A stretch of 29,046 nt of DNA from Candidatus Latescibacterota bacterium (GCA_022827165.1 JAJDTN010000002.1:1-29046), one strand, 5' to 3'. Shown: positions 1-7,665, counted from the first letter of the stretch. Numbers and translations are program-made. The notes: a model not told the origin generated them from the sequence alone.

Positions 1-1
1 G

Positions 2-796
2 TCCGGCGTCGAGTGCCTCTCCGGCATCCCCGGCCAGGTGGGGGCCACGCCGATGCAGAACGTGGGCGCCTACGGCCAGGAGGTCTGCGACACCATCGTC
101 GAGGTGAGAGCCATCGACCGCGCTTCGGGCGAGGGGCGGACCTTCGCCAACGAGGAGTGCGGCTTCGGCTACCGAACCAGCCGCTTCAAGGGCGAGGACC
201 GCGACCTCTGCATCATCACCCGGGTCACCTACCGGCTGCCGAAGAGCCGCCGTCCCGAGATCCGTTATCCCGAGCTGGGGCGCCGGCTGGAGGCGGAAGG
301 CGTCGACCTGGAGAGCCTGCCGGCGGGAGCACAGGCGTCGGCGGCCGTGCGCGAGGCGGTCCTGCATCTGCGCCGCGGCAAGGCGATGCTCCTGGACAGC
401 GGTCCGGACTCGCGCTCGGCGGGGTCGTTCTTCCTCAACCCGGTACTGACCGCGGCGCAACTGGCCGAGGTGCGGGAGCGCTGGCGGGGGCGGGGCGGGT
501 CTGCCGCCGAGATCCCGGTGTATTCCGCGGGAGGCGGCCGCCACAAGGTGGCCGCCGCCTGGCTCGTGGAGCGCGCCGGCTTTGCCCGCGGAACCCTCCG
601 GGGCGGCGCCGCCATCTCGGAGCGCCATGCCCTGGCCCTCGTCAACCGGGGCGGCGGCAGCGCCGACGTGCTGGCCCTGGCCGGGGAGGTCGCCGCCGGC
701 GTGCGCCAGACCTTCGGTGTGTCCCTGGAGCCGGAGCCGGTCTACGTGCCCCCCGGCGGGAGCCCCCGCATCGGACCCGACAAGGAGAGCGGCTGA
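2..796 (+). CDS. murB: UDP-N-acetylenolpyruvoylglucosamine reductase, 5'-truncated by the window
   Basis: MurB reduces UDP-GlcNAc-enolpyruvate to UDP-MurNAc with NADPH and FAD in the cytoplasm, the second committed step of peptidoglycan precursor synthesis. The visible frame opens at base 2 with the FAD-site signature SGIPGQVGATPMQNVGAYGQ. Next come FGYRTSRFKG, equivalent to the E. coli YRDSxFK tyrosine-arginine stretch, and GSFFLNPVL, which holds the serine that protonates the enolpyruvate carbon. The C-terminal part (AAAWLVERAGF, then FGVSLEPEPVYV) ends with the conserved glutamate region. About 265 residues are visible and the N-terminal third is missing. The YR(D/T)S loop makes this the longer, E. 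coli-like type I enzyme. The stop codon overlaps the start of the next gene (TGATG), so the two are translationally coupled. Identity is very sure; only the true start is unseen. Confidence 0.95.
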   Translation, partial: SGVECLSGIPGQVGATPMQNVGAYGQEVCDTIVEVRAIDRASGEGRTFANEECGFGYRTSRFKGEDRDLCIITRVTYRLPKSRRPEIRYPELGRRLEAEGVDLESLPAGAQASAAVREAVLHLRRGKAMLLDSGPDSRSAGSFFLNPVLTAAQLAEVRERWRGRGGSAAEIPVYSAGGGRHKVAAAWLVERAGFARGTLRGGAAISERHALALVNRGGGSADVLALAGEVAAGVRQTFGVSLEPEPVYVPPGGSPRIGPDKESG

Positions 797-1512
797 TGTC
801 GACCGTCCTCGTGATGCAGCACCATCCCGTGGAGAACCTGGGAACCATCGAGCAGGCCCTGACGGCCGCGGGACTGAAGGCCGAGTACGTCCACTCCTAC
901 GCGGGACAGCGGGTGCCCGGCGACATGGAGGGGTACGCCGGCCTGGTGCTCATGGGCGGGCCCATGGGCGTGTACGAGTGCGACCGCTACCCCTGGCTGG
1001 AGGACGAGATGAGCCTGGCCGAAGGGGCCCTGAAGGCCGGGCTTCCCGTCCTCGGCGTCTGTCTGGGCAGCCAGCTGCTGGCCGCCGTCCTCGGGTCCCG
1101 CGTGCGCAAGGGGGAGGCCCCGGAGATCGGCTGGCACGAGGTCCGCCTGGGCGGACTCGCCGCCGGAGATCCCCTGTGGAAGGAGGCCGCCGCCGCGGGC
1201 GGCCGGTTCCACGCCTTCCACTGGCACGGCGACATCTTCGACCTGCCCCCGGGGGCCGCACACCTGGCCTCTTCGGCGCAGACGGCGTGCCAGGCCTTCG
1301 TCTACGGTGCCGGCGCCTATGGCCTGCTCTTCCACATGGAGGTGACAGCAAAGGGCGCCGCCGACATGATCACCTCCTTCGAGGACGAGGCGCGCGCGGC
1401 GGGCCTCGAGGCCGCCGACTTGCTGGCGGAGACGCCGGGCCGGCTCGCGGACCTCCACCGCGTGGGCGAGCCCGTCTACCGGAACTGGGCCGGGTTGGCC
1501 GCGGGCCGGTGA
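796..1512 (+). CDS. class I glutamine amidotransferase (GMP synthase-like GATase domain protein)
   Basis: A 238-residue single-domain class I (triad) glutamine amidotransferase of the GuaA-like group (COG0518). The nucleophile elbow is GVCLGSQLLA with Cys89. His180 and Glu182 in FHMEV complete the triad, and the oxyanion loop MGGPMG lies at 53-58. The HWHGDIFDLP stretch at 142-151 is typical of stand-alone relatives annotated as GMP synthase-like. No ATP pyrophosphatase or synthetase domain is fused, so the ammonia acceptor is unknown; some members of this group act as gamma-glutamyl hydrolases or transferases instead. It starts on the ATG that overlaps the murB stop, and its own stop overlaps the next start (TGATG), so it lies in the middle of a coupled operon. 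The family call is sure; the substrate is not known. Confidence 0.88.
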   Translation: MSTVLVMQHHPVENLGTIEQALTAAGLKAEYVHSYAGQRVPGDMEGYAGLVLMGGPMGVYECDRYPWLEDEMSLAEGALKAGLPVLGVCLGSQLLAAVLGSRVRKGEAPEIGWHEVRLGGLAAGDPLWKEAAAAGGRFHAFHWHGDIFDLPPGAAHLASSAQTACQAFVYGAGAYGLLFHMEVTAKGAADMITSFEDEARAAGLEAADLLAETPGRLADLHRVGEPVYRNWAGLAAGR

Positions 1513-2087
1513 TGCCTCCCTTCCGCCCCTGGTGGGCCGGTCTGCCCCTGCTCGTCCTCCTCCTGCCCGCCGAGGCCGGCCGCAACCTGGCCGTCGACGC
1601 CCTCACCCGCGCCACCACCTGGAACGAGCACGAGGGCGACCCGGCCTGGCTCATCGACGGCCTGGTCCCGCCCGAGGCCGGCGCCCGGCCCTTCGTCTGG
1701 AACTCCAAGGGCATCCTGGTCTTCGCCTGGGACGGGATCCGCGAGATCGAAGGCGTGCGCATCCGCGTCGGCGAGATCGCCAACGACTACCAGGTTCGCA
1801 CCTTCGCGGGCGGGTATCTCGAGGACGAGGGCGCGGCGCGCGATCCCCCGGGCGAGCAGACCGCCCGGGTCGACGACTTCTCCCGCGTCGCGAACGACTG
1901 GGTCGAGATCGAGCTGCCCGCCGGCACGCGGGCCGACAACATGGAGTTGCGCGCTCTCGGACCGGCCCACTTCTATGAAGTCGAGATCCTGGCCGCCGCC
2001 GCCACGTCGGTGAGCGTCAGCAGCTGGGCGGCGGTGAAGCTGGAAGCCGCCACCGCCGACCATCCCCCACAGAGGAGTCAACCGTGA
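1512..2087 (+). CDS. secreted protein with a galactose-binding/discoidin-like domain
   Basis: A 191-residue protein with an N-terminal signal sequence: a leucine-rich core at residues 10-18, then PAEAG, suggesting cleavage near residue 22. The mature part starts RNLAVDALTRATTWNEHEGD and continues PAWLIDG. This pattern is typical of the first strand and loop of F5/8 type C (discoidin) or related galactose-binding-like beta-sandwiches. The later blocks VRIRVG and DWVEIELPAGT fit the same fold, in which a carbohydrate or cell surface is usually bound. No catalytic residues are apparent. The start overlaps the stop of the amidotransferase, and the stop overlaps the GTG of the next gene. It is probably exported to the periplasm or outside. 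The fold call is by pattern only and the function is unknown. Confidence 0.7.
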   Translation: MPPFRPWWAGLPLLVLLLPAEAGRNLAVDALTRATTWNEHEGDPAWLIDGLVPPEAGARPFVWNSKGILVFAWDGIREIEGVRIRVGEIANDYQVRTFAGGYLEDEGAARDPPGEQTARVDDFSRVANDWVEIELPAGTRADNMELRALGPAHFYEVEILAAAATSVSVSSWAAVKLEAATADHPPQRSQP

Positions 2088-3016
2088 TCGACAGGAAGGT
2101 CCTGGGCGCCTACGCCGCCATCGGCGCTCTGCCGCCCGATGAGCAGGCCGGCTGGTACCGCCGCGCCGCCGGCGAATGGAAGTTGAGCTGCTTCGAGATC
2201 CCGCTGCTGGCCGGGACGCCGCTGAGCGAGCCCCTGCAGGAGGTGTTCTCCGAGGTCTCGGCGTCGCTGGTGGTGACCTTGGTCGCACAGTGGGCCGGCA
2301 AGGGGCAGTCGAACGTCGCCTACGGCCTCGGCTCGACCGAGGAGCGGGGCCGGCGCGAGGCCGTCCTCGACGCGCAGTCGGTGATCCAGCAGTGCCTGCG
2401 TCTGCAGGGGGAAGGCATCGGCATCGCCGCCCTGGAGGTCCACGTGGGGCAGCGCACCGGCGGCCCCGTGGCCCATTCCGTGTCCCTCTACCGGAGCCTG
2501 CTGGAGCTGCGCGGCGCCCTCGCCGCGGTCCTGCCCGACTGCCGCCTCGCAGTGGAGATCACCGACAGCCTGGCCGCCGATCACGCCATCCCCTTCCCGA
2601 GTGCCAAGAAGGCCTCCCTGAACACGGCCCAGCTCCTCGAGGCGGTGGCCGCGGCCAACGCCCCGGGGGGGCCGCCGGTATCGGCGGTGATCAACTGGGG
2701 CCGCCTGCTGATCAACGGCGACCGGCCCCTGGACGTGGTGGAGGAGGTCCTGGCCTCGCCCGTGCCCCTGGCCGGCGTGATTCTGTCCGGGGCGGCGGCC
2801 ACCCCCGACGGCTTCGCCGACGGTCACAACTCGCACCTCGACCCGGAAAGCGGCTTCACCCTGGCCGACGGCGAGGCCTGCGCCGAGCGGCTGGGCCGGT
2901 CGGCGGAGCCCGCCTTCCTGGGGATGAAGTGCAGCGCCAAGACGGGGCCGGGAGTGCCGGGTTTCGATGCAGCCGAGGTGCTGCAGGCCGAGGCGGACTT
3001 CCTCAACCGGGTGTAG
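2084..3016 (+). CDS. DUF4862-like TIM-barrel protein
   Basis: A 310-residue cytoplasmic protein starting at GTG, overlapping the preceding stop by four bases (GTGA). Recurring blocks match what I know of DUF4862 proteins, which are TIM barrels related to sugar phosphate isomerases: LGAYAA at residues 7-12, FEIPLL at 37-42, LEVHVGQR at 117-124, VINWGRLLING at 202-212, VILSGAA at 232-238, and a HNSH stretch at 248-251 followed by a late FLGMKCS. The histidines and glutamates near strand ends could be metal or substrate ligands. No reaction is established for the family. It is followed after 8 bases by a second TIM-barrel gene of the xylose-isomerase-like type, which suggests a joint role in sugar or polyol conversion; that is inference. 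The family assignment is moderately sure. Confidence 0.7.
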   Translation: MIDRKVLGAYAAIGALPPDEQAGWYRRAAGEWKLSCFEIPLLAGTPLSEPLQEVFSEVSASLVVTLVAQWAGKGQSNVAYGLGSTEERGRREAVLDAQSVIQQCLRLQGEGIGIAALEVHVGQRTGGPVAHSVSLYRSLLELRGALAAVLPDCRLAVEITDSLAADHAIPFPSAKKASLNTAQLLEAVAAANAPGGPPVSAVINWGRLLINGDRPLDVVEEVLASPVPLAGVILSGAAATPDGFADGHNSHLDPESGFTLADGEACAERLGRSAEPAFLGMKCSAKTGPGVPGFDAAEVLQAEADFLNRV

Positions 3017-3024
3017 GCCGCCCC

Positions 3025-3867
3025 GTGAAGATGGGCTACACCACCTGGGGCATGCCGCGGGTGCCCATCGACGATGCCCTGCGGCACCTGGCGGGGCTCG
3101 GCTTCGACGGCGTCGAGATCGCCGTCATCCGCGGCTTCACCACCGAGCTGGACACCCTCGACGCCGCCGAGCGCCGGCGCATCCGGCGCCTCCTCGACGA
3201 GCACGGCCTCGAGCTGACCGCCGTGGGCGGCCACTCCAGCCTGCTCAGCCCGGAGGCGGACGCCCACGCCGAGAACTGGCGCCGGCTCACGGGCGCCGTC
3301 GACCTCTGCGTCGACTGGGCCGGACCCCAGGGCCCCCCGGTTGTCGACAGCGTCCTCGGCAGCTCGCCGGAGACCTGGAACGGCGGCGAGGGGTTCGTCC
3401 TCGAGCGGCTGGGCGAGATCGTCGACTACTGCGCGTCCCGGGGGGTGGTCCTGGCCCTGGAGCCGCACATCGGCGACGGACTGTGCGAGCAGCCCGGGAA
3501 GATCGTCGAGCTGCTGCGGCAGGTGGACTCGCCGCACCTGCGGCTCAACTTCGACATCAGCCACTTCGAGGTCAGCGGCATCCCCACGGGACGCAGCGCG
3601 GAGCTGCTGGCGCCGTGGGCGGCGCACACCCATGTGAAGGACCAGCGGGGGCGCGTGCCCGACTTCGAGTTCCTGATCCCGGGGGAGGGGCCCTTCGACT
3701 ACTGCGACTACCTGCGGCGGATGGATGCCGCCGGCTACGCGGGCTGCGTCACCGCGGAGGTGAGCATGGCCGTCCACCGCCGGCCGGGGTACGATCCCAT
3801 GGAGGCCGCGGCGCTCTGCCACCGGACGCTGCAGCGGGCCTTCCGGGAGACGGGTCTGCACGGCTGA
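3025..3867 (+). CDS. sugar phosphate isomerase/epimerase family protein (xylose isomerase-like TIM barrel)
   Basis: A 280-residue member of the AP endonuclease 2/xylose isomerase-like TIM-barrel superfamily (PF01261). It opens MGYTTWGMP and the barrel carries the usual metal and substrate ligands on strand ends: Glu146 in LALEPH, Asp177 and His180 in NFDISHF, His203 in HTHVKD and Glu245 in TAEVS. GEGPFD at 220-225 is also typical. Members isomerise or epimerise keto sugars, inositols or their phosphates with a divalent metal; the exact substrate cannot be read from sequence. GTG at 3025 is taken as the start, and the in-frame ATG two codons later (3031) is equally possible. It is the last gene of the operon that begins with murB; the 8-base gap to the DUF4862-like gene suggests joint transcription. 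Confidence 0.85.
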   Translation: MKMGYTTWGMPRVPIDDALRHLAGLGFDGVEIAVIRGFTTELDTLDAAERRRIRRLLDEHGLELTAVGGHSSLLSPEADAHAENWRRLTGAVDLCVDWAGPQGPPVVDSVLGSSPETWNGGEGFVLERLGEIVDYCASRGVVLALEPHIGDGLCEQPGKIVELLRQVDSPHLRLNFDISHFEVSGIPTGRSAELLAPWAAHTHVKDQRGRVPDFEFLIPGEGPFDYCDYLRRMDAAGYAGCVTAEVSMAVHRRPGYDPMEAAALCHRTLQRAFRETGLHG

Positions 3868-4188
3868 CCGGGCGGGAGGCCGCTGCCGGATCTCGCGGGG
3901 GCACCGGGCGGGAGGGCGTCTGGCGGCGGAGAGACTGTCCCGGCAGGACCAGGCACCAGGCGCACGGCGTCTCTGGAGCTGGCGCAACTCCCAGGCCGAC
4001 CGATCCAAGAGCTCTGCGCCGCGCCAACAGCGATGCGAAGCCCTCGAGGCCGCCGCTGCCCCGGCCGGCCCAACCCTTCCCGGAAGGTGGGCGCGCCCCG
4101 AAGGCTCCACGGATCGAACCGCCGCCGGGCGCCCAAGACCGCTCCGCTCTCCCCGGCCTCGGCGGGGCCCGCCTTGGGGTGGGTGGCC
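3868..4188. other. 321-bp gene-free gap between convergent genes
   Basis: No supported coding region lies here; the open frames are arginine/proline-rich by-products of high GC. There are small inverted repeats: AGAGAC at 3930-3935 against GTCTCT at 3969-3974, enclosing GTCC 3937-3940/GGAC 3946-3949, and CTGGAG 3973-3978 against CTCCCAG 3988-3994. They could help end transcription of the converging operons, but no T-tract follows, so no terminator is called. No repeat copies, tRNA or mobile-element remnant was recognised. Confidence 0.5.
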
Positions 4189-5052
4189 CTACCTGGCAGT
4201 CGCCGGGCGTCTGAATACAGGCGCCGACGGGGTCGAATCAGGGGCGTTGAAGCGGTAGCCGCCGGCGTCGAACTCCGGCAGCTCCCCCGGATCCCGCACA
4301 TCGTTGTCGACCAGCCACCGGGCCATCAGGCCGCGGGCGTACTTGGCGAACATGCCCATCACCTTGAAGGTCCCCCCCGACTCGTCCTGGAAGACCGGGT
4401 GCACCACCGGACAGGGCAGCTCCTTCTCGCGCACCGACCGGTAGTACTCCTTGCTCGCCAGGTTGCAGATCCAGGGCGGTCCCTCCTCGGCCAGGCCCTC
4501 GGTGATGGCGCTGCCCCAGAACTGGTAGAGATCCCGGCCCCGGGGTGTCTCCAGCCTGGTGCCCATCTCCAGCCGGTAGGGGAGCATCAGGTCGAGGGGC
4601 CTGAGATACCCGTAGAGGCCGGAGAGGATGCGGATGCGCTGGTCGGCGCGGTCGATGTTCCGCCCCTTCAGGGAGGGGGCGTCAAAGCCCTGGTACACGT
4701 CCCCGGTAAAGGCCCACAGGGCCTGCTTGGCCGTCGGGGGAGTGGCCTCCCGGCCGCGGCCCCCGGTCTGGCCGGCCTTCTTCGCCTGTCGGCGGACGAC
4801 GGCCGGGTCGAAGCTCTGGTAGCGGCGGAAGTTGAGCTCTGCCAGCCTCGCGCTCAGGCTCATCAGCCCTGCCAGCTCGACGGCGGTCTTCTCCTTGAGG
4901 AGCCCGGCCAGCTCTCCCGTCTGATCGTCCAGGAACCGGGGGATCCCGGCCTTCTTCGTTGGCGCCGGCGTCTCGAAGTCGAGGGACTTGGCAGGGGACA
5001 ACAGGATCAGGGGGGTCTTGCCGCGCTTCCTTGGGGATTTCGTTTCGGCCAT
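4189..5052 (-). CDS. yaaA: peroxide stress protein YaaA (DUF328/UPF0246 family)
   Basis: A 287-residue YaaA homologue. In E. coli YaaA is induced by OxyR during hydrogen peroxide stress and limits unincorporated iron and hence Fenton damage; it has a DNA-binding, helix-hairpin-helix-containing fold. Family blocks in order are LILLSPAKSLDFE (15-27), KQALWAFTGDVYQGFDAP, RIRILSGLYGYLRPLDL, PYRLEMGTRLETPRG, LYQFWG, NLASKEYYRSV and a final GYRFN with VFRR. The start is placed at the ATG at 5052 because GGAGAG lies just upstream, although the frame stays open to 5181. The first ten residues are a short lysine/arginine-rich extension beyond the usual N-terminus. It is the last gene of the minus-strand block, 159 bases after hpt. 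Confidence 0.92.
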   Translation of the reverse strand: MAETKSPRKRGKTPLILLSPAKSLDFETPAPTKKAGIPRFLDDQTGELAGLLKEKTAVELAGLMSLSARLAELNFRRYQSFDPAVVRRQAKKAGQTGGRGREATPPTAKQALWAFTGDVYQGFDAPSLKGRNIDRADQRIRILSGLYGYLRPLDLMLPYRLEMGTRLETPRGRDLYQFWGSAITEGLAEEGPPWICNLASKEYYRSVREKELPCPVVHPVFQDESGGTFKVMGMFAKYARGLMARWLVDNDVRDPGELPEFDAGGYRFNAPDSTPSAPVFRRPATAR

Positions 5053-5211
5053 GATTGCTCTCCGGATGGAGGGGCGGCGCCTCTCGGGGGCGCCGGGATC
5101 GCCGCTGGCCGGCCGTGTCGGTTCGTCCCCTCCGCCGGCCCCGGCTTGTGCGAATTTCAGGGGATGCCGCGGGCATCGCAAATGGCGCCCGGGCAGCCGA
5201 CGCCGGCCGCT

Positions 5212-5748
5212 TCAGTCACTCTCTTCGACGACGCCGATGTGGCGCAGGCCGCGGAAGCGCTGGTCGAGATCCATCCCGTAGCCGACGACGAACAGGTCCT
5301 CCACCTCGAAGCCGCGGTAGTCGATCGGCACGGGCACGCTGCGGCGGCTGGGCTTGTCCAGCAGGGTGCAGACGCGGACTTGGGAGGGCTTCTTGCCCCG
5401 GAGGTGATTCAGCACGGCCTCCATCGTCCGGCCCGTGTCGACGATGCCGTCGACGACGAGAACCTCCTGTCCCTCGACGGAGACGACGAGGTCCCCGGCC
5501 AGACGCACGTCGCCGATGGACCGGGATCCCGCGTAGGAGGCGGCGTCGAGGAAGTCGAAGACGAGGCCGGGGCGCCAGGGGGCCGGGAGGGCGCGGAGCA
5601 GATCCATCATGAAGGGCACGGCCCCGTTGCGGATGCCCACGATCACGGGCGGCCTGCCGCCGTGGTCGGCGGCGATCTGGGAGGCCAGGGCCGACACCCT
5701 CCTGGCGATGGCGCCCTCGTCGAAGAGGACGCGGACGGCGGCGGCCAT
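5212..5748 (-). CDS. hpt: hypoxanthine phosphoribosyltransferase
   Basis: A 178-residue cytoplasmic purine salvage enzyme that converts hypoxanthine (and usually guanine) plus PRPP to IMP or GMP. The PRPP-binding signature is VLVVDGIVDTGRT at residues 96-108. The flexible-loop region DAASYAGSRSIGDVRL (68-83) has the SY..S pattern of HPRTs, and the base-binding tail has DLFVVGYGMDLDQRFRGLRHIGVV. VGIRNGAVPFM at 37-47 is the usual N-terminal phosphate-binding loop. Length is normal for the family. Its ATG overlaps the stop of the upstream 111-residue gene by one base (TGATG), so translation is coupled to that protein. Confidence 0.93.
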   Translation of the reverse strand: MAAAVRVLFDEGAIARRVSALASQIAADHGGRPPVIVGIRNGAVPFMMDLLRALPAPWRPGLVFDFLDAASYAGSRSIGDVRLAGDLVVSVEGQEVLVVDGIVDTGRTMEAVLNHLRGKKPSQVRVCTLLDKPSRRSVPVPIDYRGFEVEDLFVVGYGMDLDQRFRGLRHIGVVEESD

Positions 5749-6083
5749 CAGGCTCCCCCGGCCTGCTCGAGGGCCTGCAGCAGGAGGGCCCGGTCCTCCT
5801 CCAGGTCGGGGGGCAGGTGGCGTTCGATGACGAAGACCCCCTCGGAGGACTGCTCCAGGTAGCGGCAGATCGTCTGCACGTGGAAGTCGCCTCGGACGGA
5901 GCGCAGGCCGGAGGCCGAGACCCGGCGGCGGATGTCGCTGCGCAGGTGGTACTCGAGGAGCACGGGGAACCGTTCGACCAGCTCGTGCACGGCGAACAGG
6001 ACGCGCACGGCCTCCAGGAAGGGGATGGCGCCGGCGGATTCCGACGACCACTCGTTTTTCTTGACGACCCAGTTGGGATCCAT
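5748..6083 (-). CDS. conserved-looking 111-residue protein of unknown function, coupled to hpt
   Basis: I do not recognise this protein. It is 111 residues, mostly helical by composition, with no signal sequence, membrane segment or cysteine cluster (a single Cys, in TICRYLEQ). Charged runs include HLRSDIRRRVSASGLRSVRG and PPDLEEDRALLLQALEQ. Its reality is supported by normal high-GC codon use, the one-base overlap with the start of hpt, and an AGG-containing leader before the ATG at 6083. The tight coupling suggests a partner or regulator of the purine salvage enzyme, but that is inference. The recA terminator hairpin lies only 17 bases upstream of its ATG, leaving no room for a separate promoter in between. 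Confidence 0.65.
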   Translation of the reverse strand: MDPNWVVKKNEWSSESAGAIPFLEAVRVLFAVHELVERFPVLLEYHLRSDIRRRVSASGLRSVRGDFHVQTICRYLEQSSEGVFVIERHLPPDLEEDRALLLQALEQAGGA

Positions 6084-6100
6084 GGCCTGCCGAAATGTAA

Positions 6101-6137
6101 CGAGAGGGGCTGTCGAGTCGAGCGACAGCCCCTCTCG
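6101..6137 (-). terminator. Rho-independent terminator downstream of recA
   Basis: A perfect 15-bp inverted repeat: arm 6101-6115 against arm 6123-6137, with a 7-base loop. Read on the minus strand it is followed by TTACATTT, a broken T-rich tail. It sits after the recA stop and just before the 111-residue gene. It may terminate recA transcription or act as a partial attenuator for the hpt pair. Confidence 0.8.
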
Positions 6138-6139
6138 CA

Positions 6140-6183
6140 GGGGAGGGCCACAGGGGGAGGCCGGGGAGCAGGGGGGAGGGGGG
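6140..6183. other. G-quadruplex-prone tract; C-rich, rut-like on the recA transcript
   Basis: The plus strand has at least six runs of three or more G within 44 bases (6140-6143, 6145-6147, 6153-6157, 6163-6166, 6171-6176, 6178-6183), separated by short loops. This meets the usual G-quadruplex pattern. On the minus-strand recA mRNA the same stretch is C-rich and G-poor, like a Rho-loading site, directly before the intrinsic terminator. Confidence 0.5.
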
Positions 6184-6259
6184 AGCGGCCGCCGCGGTCA
6201 GGATTCCCGGAAACCCTCCGGGCGGGAGGACGCGGGGGCCGCTCCGTGGAGGAAGGGCG

Positions 6260-7357
6260 TCAGGCCGCCGCTTTCTGTGCCTTGGCGGGGGCCGCCTCCG
6301 TGTCGTCGCCGCCCGGGCGCGGGTCCGTCCCCGGCAGCGGGATCTCCAGCAGGTGGCGCACCTCGTCCTCGATCTGACCGGCGAGCTGGGGATTCTCGCG
6401 CAGGAAGAGGCGGGCGTTCTCCTTGCCCTGGCCGAGGCGCTCGCCGCCGTAGGAGAACCAGGTGCCGCTCTTGTCGACGACCCGGTGCTGCACGCCCAGG
6501 TCGATGAGGTCGCCCTCGCGGGAGATGCCCACGTCGTCGCCGCGGAACATGATGTCGAACTCGGCCTCGCGGAAGGGCGGCGCCACCTTGTTCTTGACCA
6601 CCTTGATGCGCGTGCGCCGCCCGATGACCTCCTCCCCATCCTTGATGGTGCCGATGCCGCGGATGTCGAGGCGGACGGAAGCGTAGAAGCACAGGGCCCG
6701 GCCGCCGGTGGTCGTCTCCGGGTTGCCGAACATGACGCCGATCTTCATGCGCAGCTGGTTGATGAAGATCACCGTGGTGCGGGACTTCTGGATCGATCCG
6801 GTGAGCTTGCGCAGGGCCTGGGACATGAGCCGGGCCTGCAGGCCCATCTGGGAGTCTCCCATCTCTCCCTCGAGCTCGGCGCGCGGCACGAGGGCGGCCA
6901 CCGAGTCGACGACGACCACGTCGATGGCGCCGGAACGGACGAGCGTGTCGGTGATCTCCAGCGCCTCCTCGCCGCAGTCGGGCTGGGAGACCAGGAGATT
7001 CTCGACGTCGATGCCGAGGCGGCGGGCAAAACCGACGTCGAGGGAGTGCTCGGCGTCGATGAAGGCGGCCGTGCCCCCGCGCTGTTGCGCCTGGGCGACC
7101 GCGGTGAGGGCGCACATCGTCTTGCCCGCCGACTCGGGGCCGAACATCTCGATGACCCGGCCGCGCGGCAGGCCGCCGATGCCGAGAGCGGCATCGAGGG
7201 AGAGACACCCCGTAGGGATGACGTCGACGTCGACCACCTGGGACTCGCCCAGGCGCATGATGGCGCCCTTGCCGTACTGCTTTTGCACCTGGGCGAGGGC
7301 CTGATCCATGGCCTTCTGCTTGTCCTTCGGTGCGTCGCCGGTGCTCTTGGAGACCAT
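6260..7357 (-). CDS. recA: recombinase RecA
   Basis: A 365-residue RecA, the ATP-dependent strand-exchange protein of homologous recombination and co-protease for LexA. After the N-terminal helix ([23 protein letters not shown]) come Walker A GPESAGKT at 73-80, [17 protein letters not shown], Walker B-type [22 protein letters not shown], and the DNA-binding L2 region [18 protein letters not shown]. The C-terminus is slightly longer than the E. coli protein and ends in an Ala/Lys-rich tail. The start at 7357 is chosen because AAGGAG precedes the ATG at good spacing; the frame continues upstream to 7462 but only through the promoter. It has its own promoter with an operator-like palindrome and ends before a strong terminator. 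Confidence 0.97.
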   Translation of the reverse strand: MVSKSTGDAPKDKQKAMDQALAQVQKQYGKGAIMRLGESQVVDVDVIPTGCLSLDAALGIGGLPRGRVIEMFGPESAGKTMCALTAVAQAQQRGGTAAFIDAEHSLDVGFARRLGIDVENLLVSQPDCGEEALEITDTLVRSGAIDVVVVDSVAALVPRAELEGEMGDSQMGLQARLMSQALRKLTGSIQKSRTTVIFINQLRMKIGVMFGNPETTTGGRALCFYASVRLDIRGIGTIKDGEEVIGRRTRIKVVKNKVAPPFREAEFDIMFRGDDVGISREGDLIDLGVQHRVVDKSGTWFSYGGERLGQGKENARLFLRENPQLAGQIEDEVRHLLEIPLPGTDPRPGGDDTEAAPAKAQKAAA

Positions 7358-7422
7358 CGCTTGACTCCTTTTGAAGGGTGGGGCCGCGAGCCTGACGGCC
7401 CGCCTGGAGTTGGCACCTCGTC

Positions 7423-7455
7423 GATGCACAAAAGAATAGTGCAGATTTGTGCATC
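7423..7455. promoter_or_regulatory. operator-like palindrome over the recA promoter (candidate LexA box)
   Basis: A 10-bp perfect inverted repeat (GATGCACAAA at 7423-7432 and TTTGTGCATC at 7446-7455) covers the -10 and most of the spacer of the recA promoter. A third half-site GTGCA lies at 7439-7443. The TGCAC/GTGCA halves resemble the Fibrobacter-type LexA site rather than the CTGT-N8-ACAG box of Enterobacteria or the Gram-positive GAAC-type box. A repressor site here fits SOS control of recA; the repressor itself is not in the window. Confidence 0.6.
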
Positions 7456-7462
7456 TTGTCAA
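7433..7462 (-). promoter_or_regulatory. recA sigma-70-type promoter
   Basis: On the minus strand there is a perfect -35 TTGACA at 7462-7457, an 18-base spacer and a -10 TATTCT at 7438-7433. This places the transcript start near 7426, about 70 bases before the recA ATG. Confidence 0.75.
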
Positions 7463-7567
7463 GGGAATTCACGCCGGAAAGACCGAATCAAGGAACGTGC
7501 CATCTCCGGGAAGCTGCCGGCCCCCCACGCAACACCAGCAATATCAAAGGGTTGTGATCCGGCGCGG

Positions 7568-7623
7568 CCCCGGTTCGCCGGGAGGGGTCCGTGTGGAGCG
7601 GGAGACATCGGCGTGAACCGGGG
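7568..7623. other. inverted repeat in the prmC-recA spacer
   Basis: CCCCGGTTC at 7568-7576 pairs with GAACCGGGG at 7615-7623 (9 bp, 38-base loop). It lies between the prmC stop and the recA promoter on the minus strand and may take part in ending the prfA-prmC transcript. No T-tract follows, so it is not called a terminator. Nothing else is seen in the roughly 200-base spacer. Confidence 0.35.
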
Positions 7624-7665
7624 CTCACGCGCCGGCGGTGCGTCGGCGGGCGGCGCCGCCGGGGA

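Noticed and set aside
3868..4188. Possible structured RNA or riboswitch in the gap after the isomerase gene
   Set aside because: Only short, partly conflicting inverted repeats are present, the gap lies between convergent genes, and no known riboswitch core was recognised.
5053..5211. yaaA promoter in the hpt-yaaA gap
   Set aside because: The best match on the minus strand (TTGCGA, 16 bases, TGAAAT) is too weak to call; OxyR-type sites were not recognised.
4033..5862. Plus-strand open frame of about 600 codons opposite yaaA and hpt
   Set aside because: Antisense of two well-supported genes; composition is that of a GC-rich shadow frame.
7358..7462. Longer recA start upstream of 7357
   Set aside because: The extension covers the promoter and operator; AAGGAG stands before the ATG at 7357.
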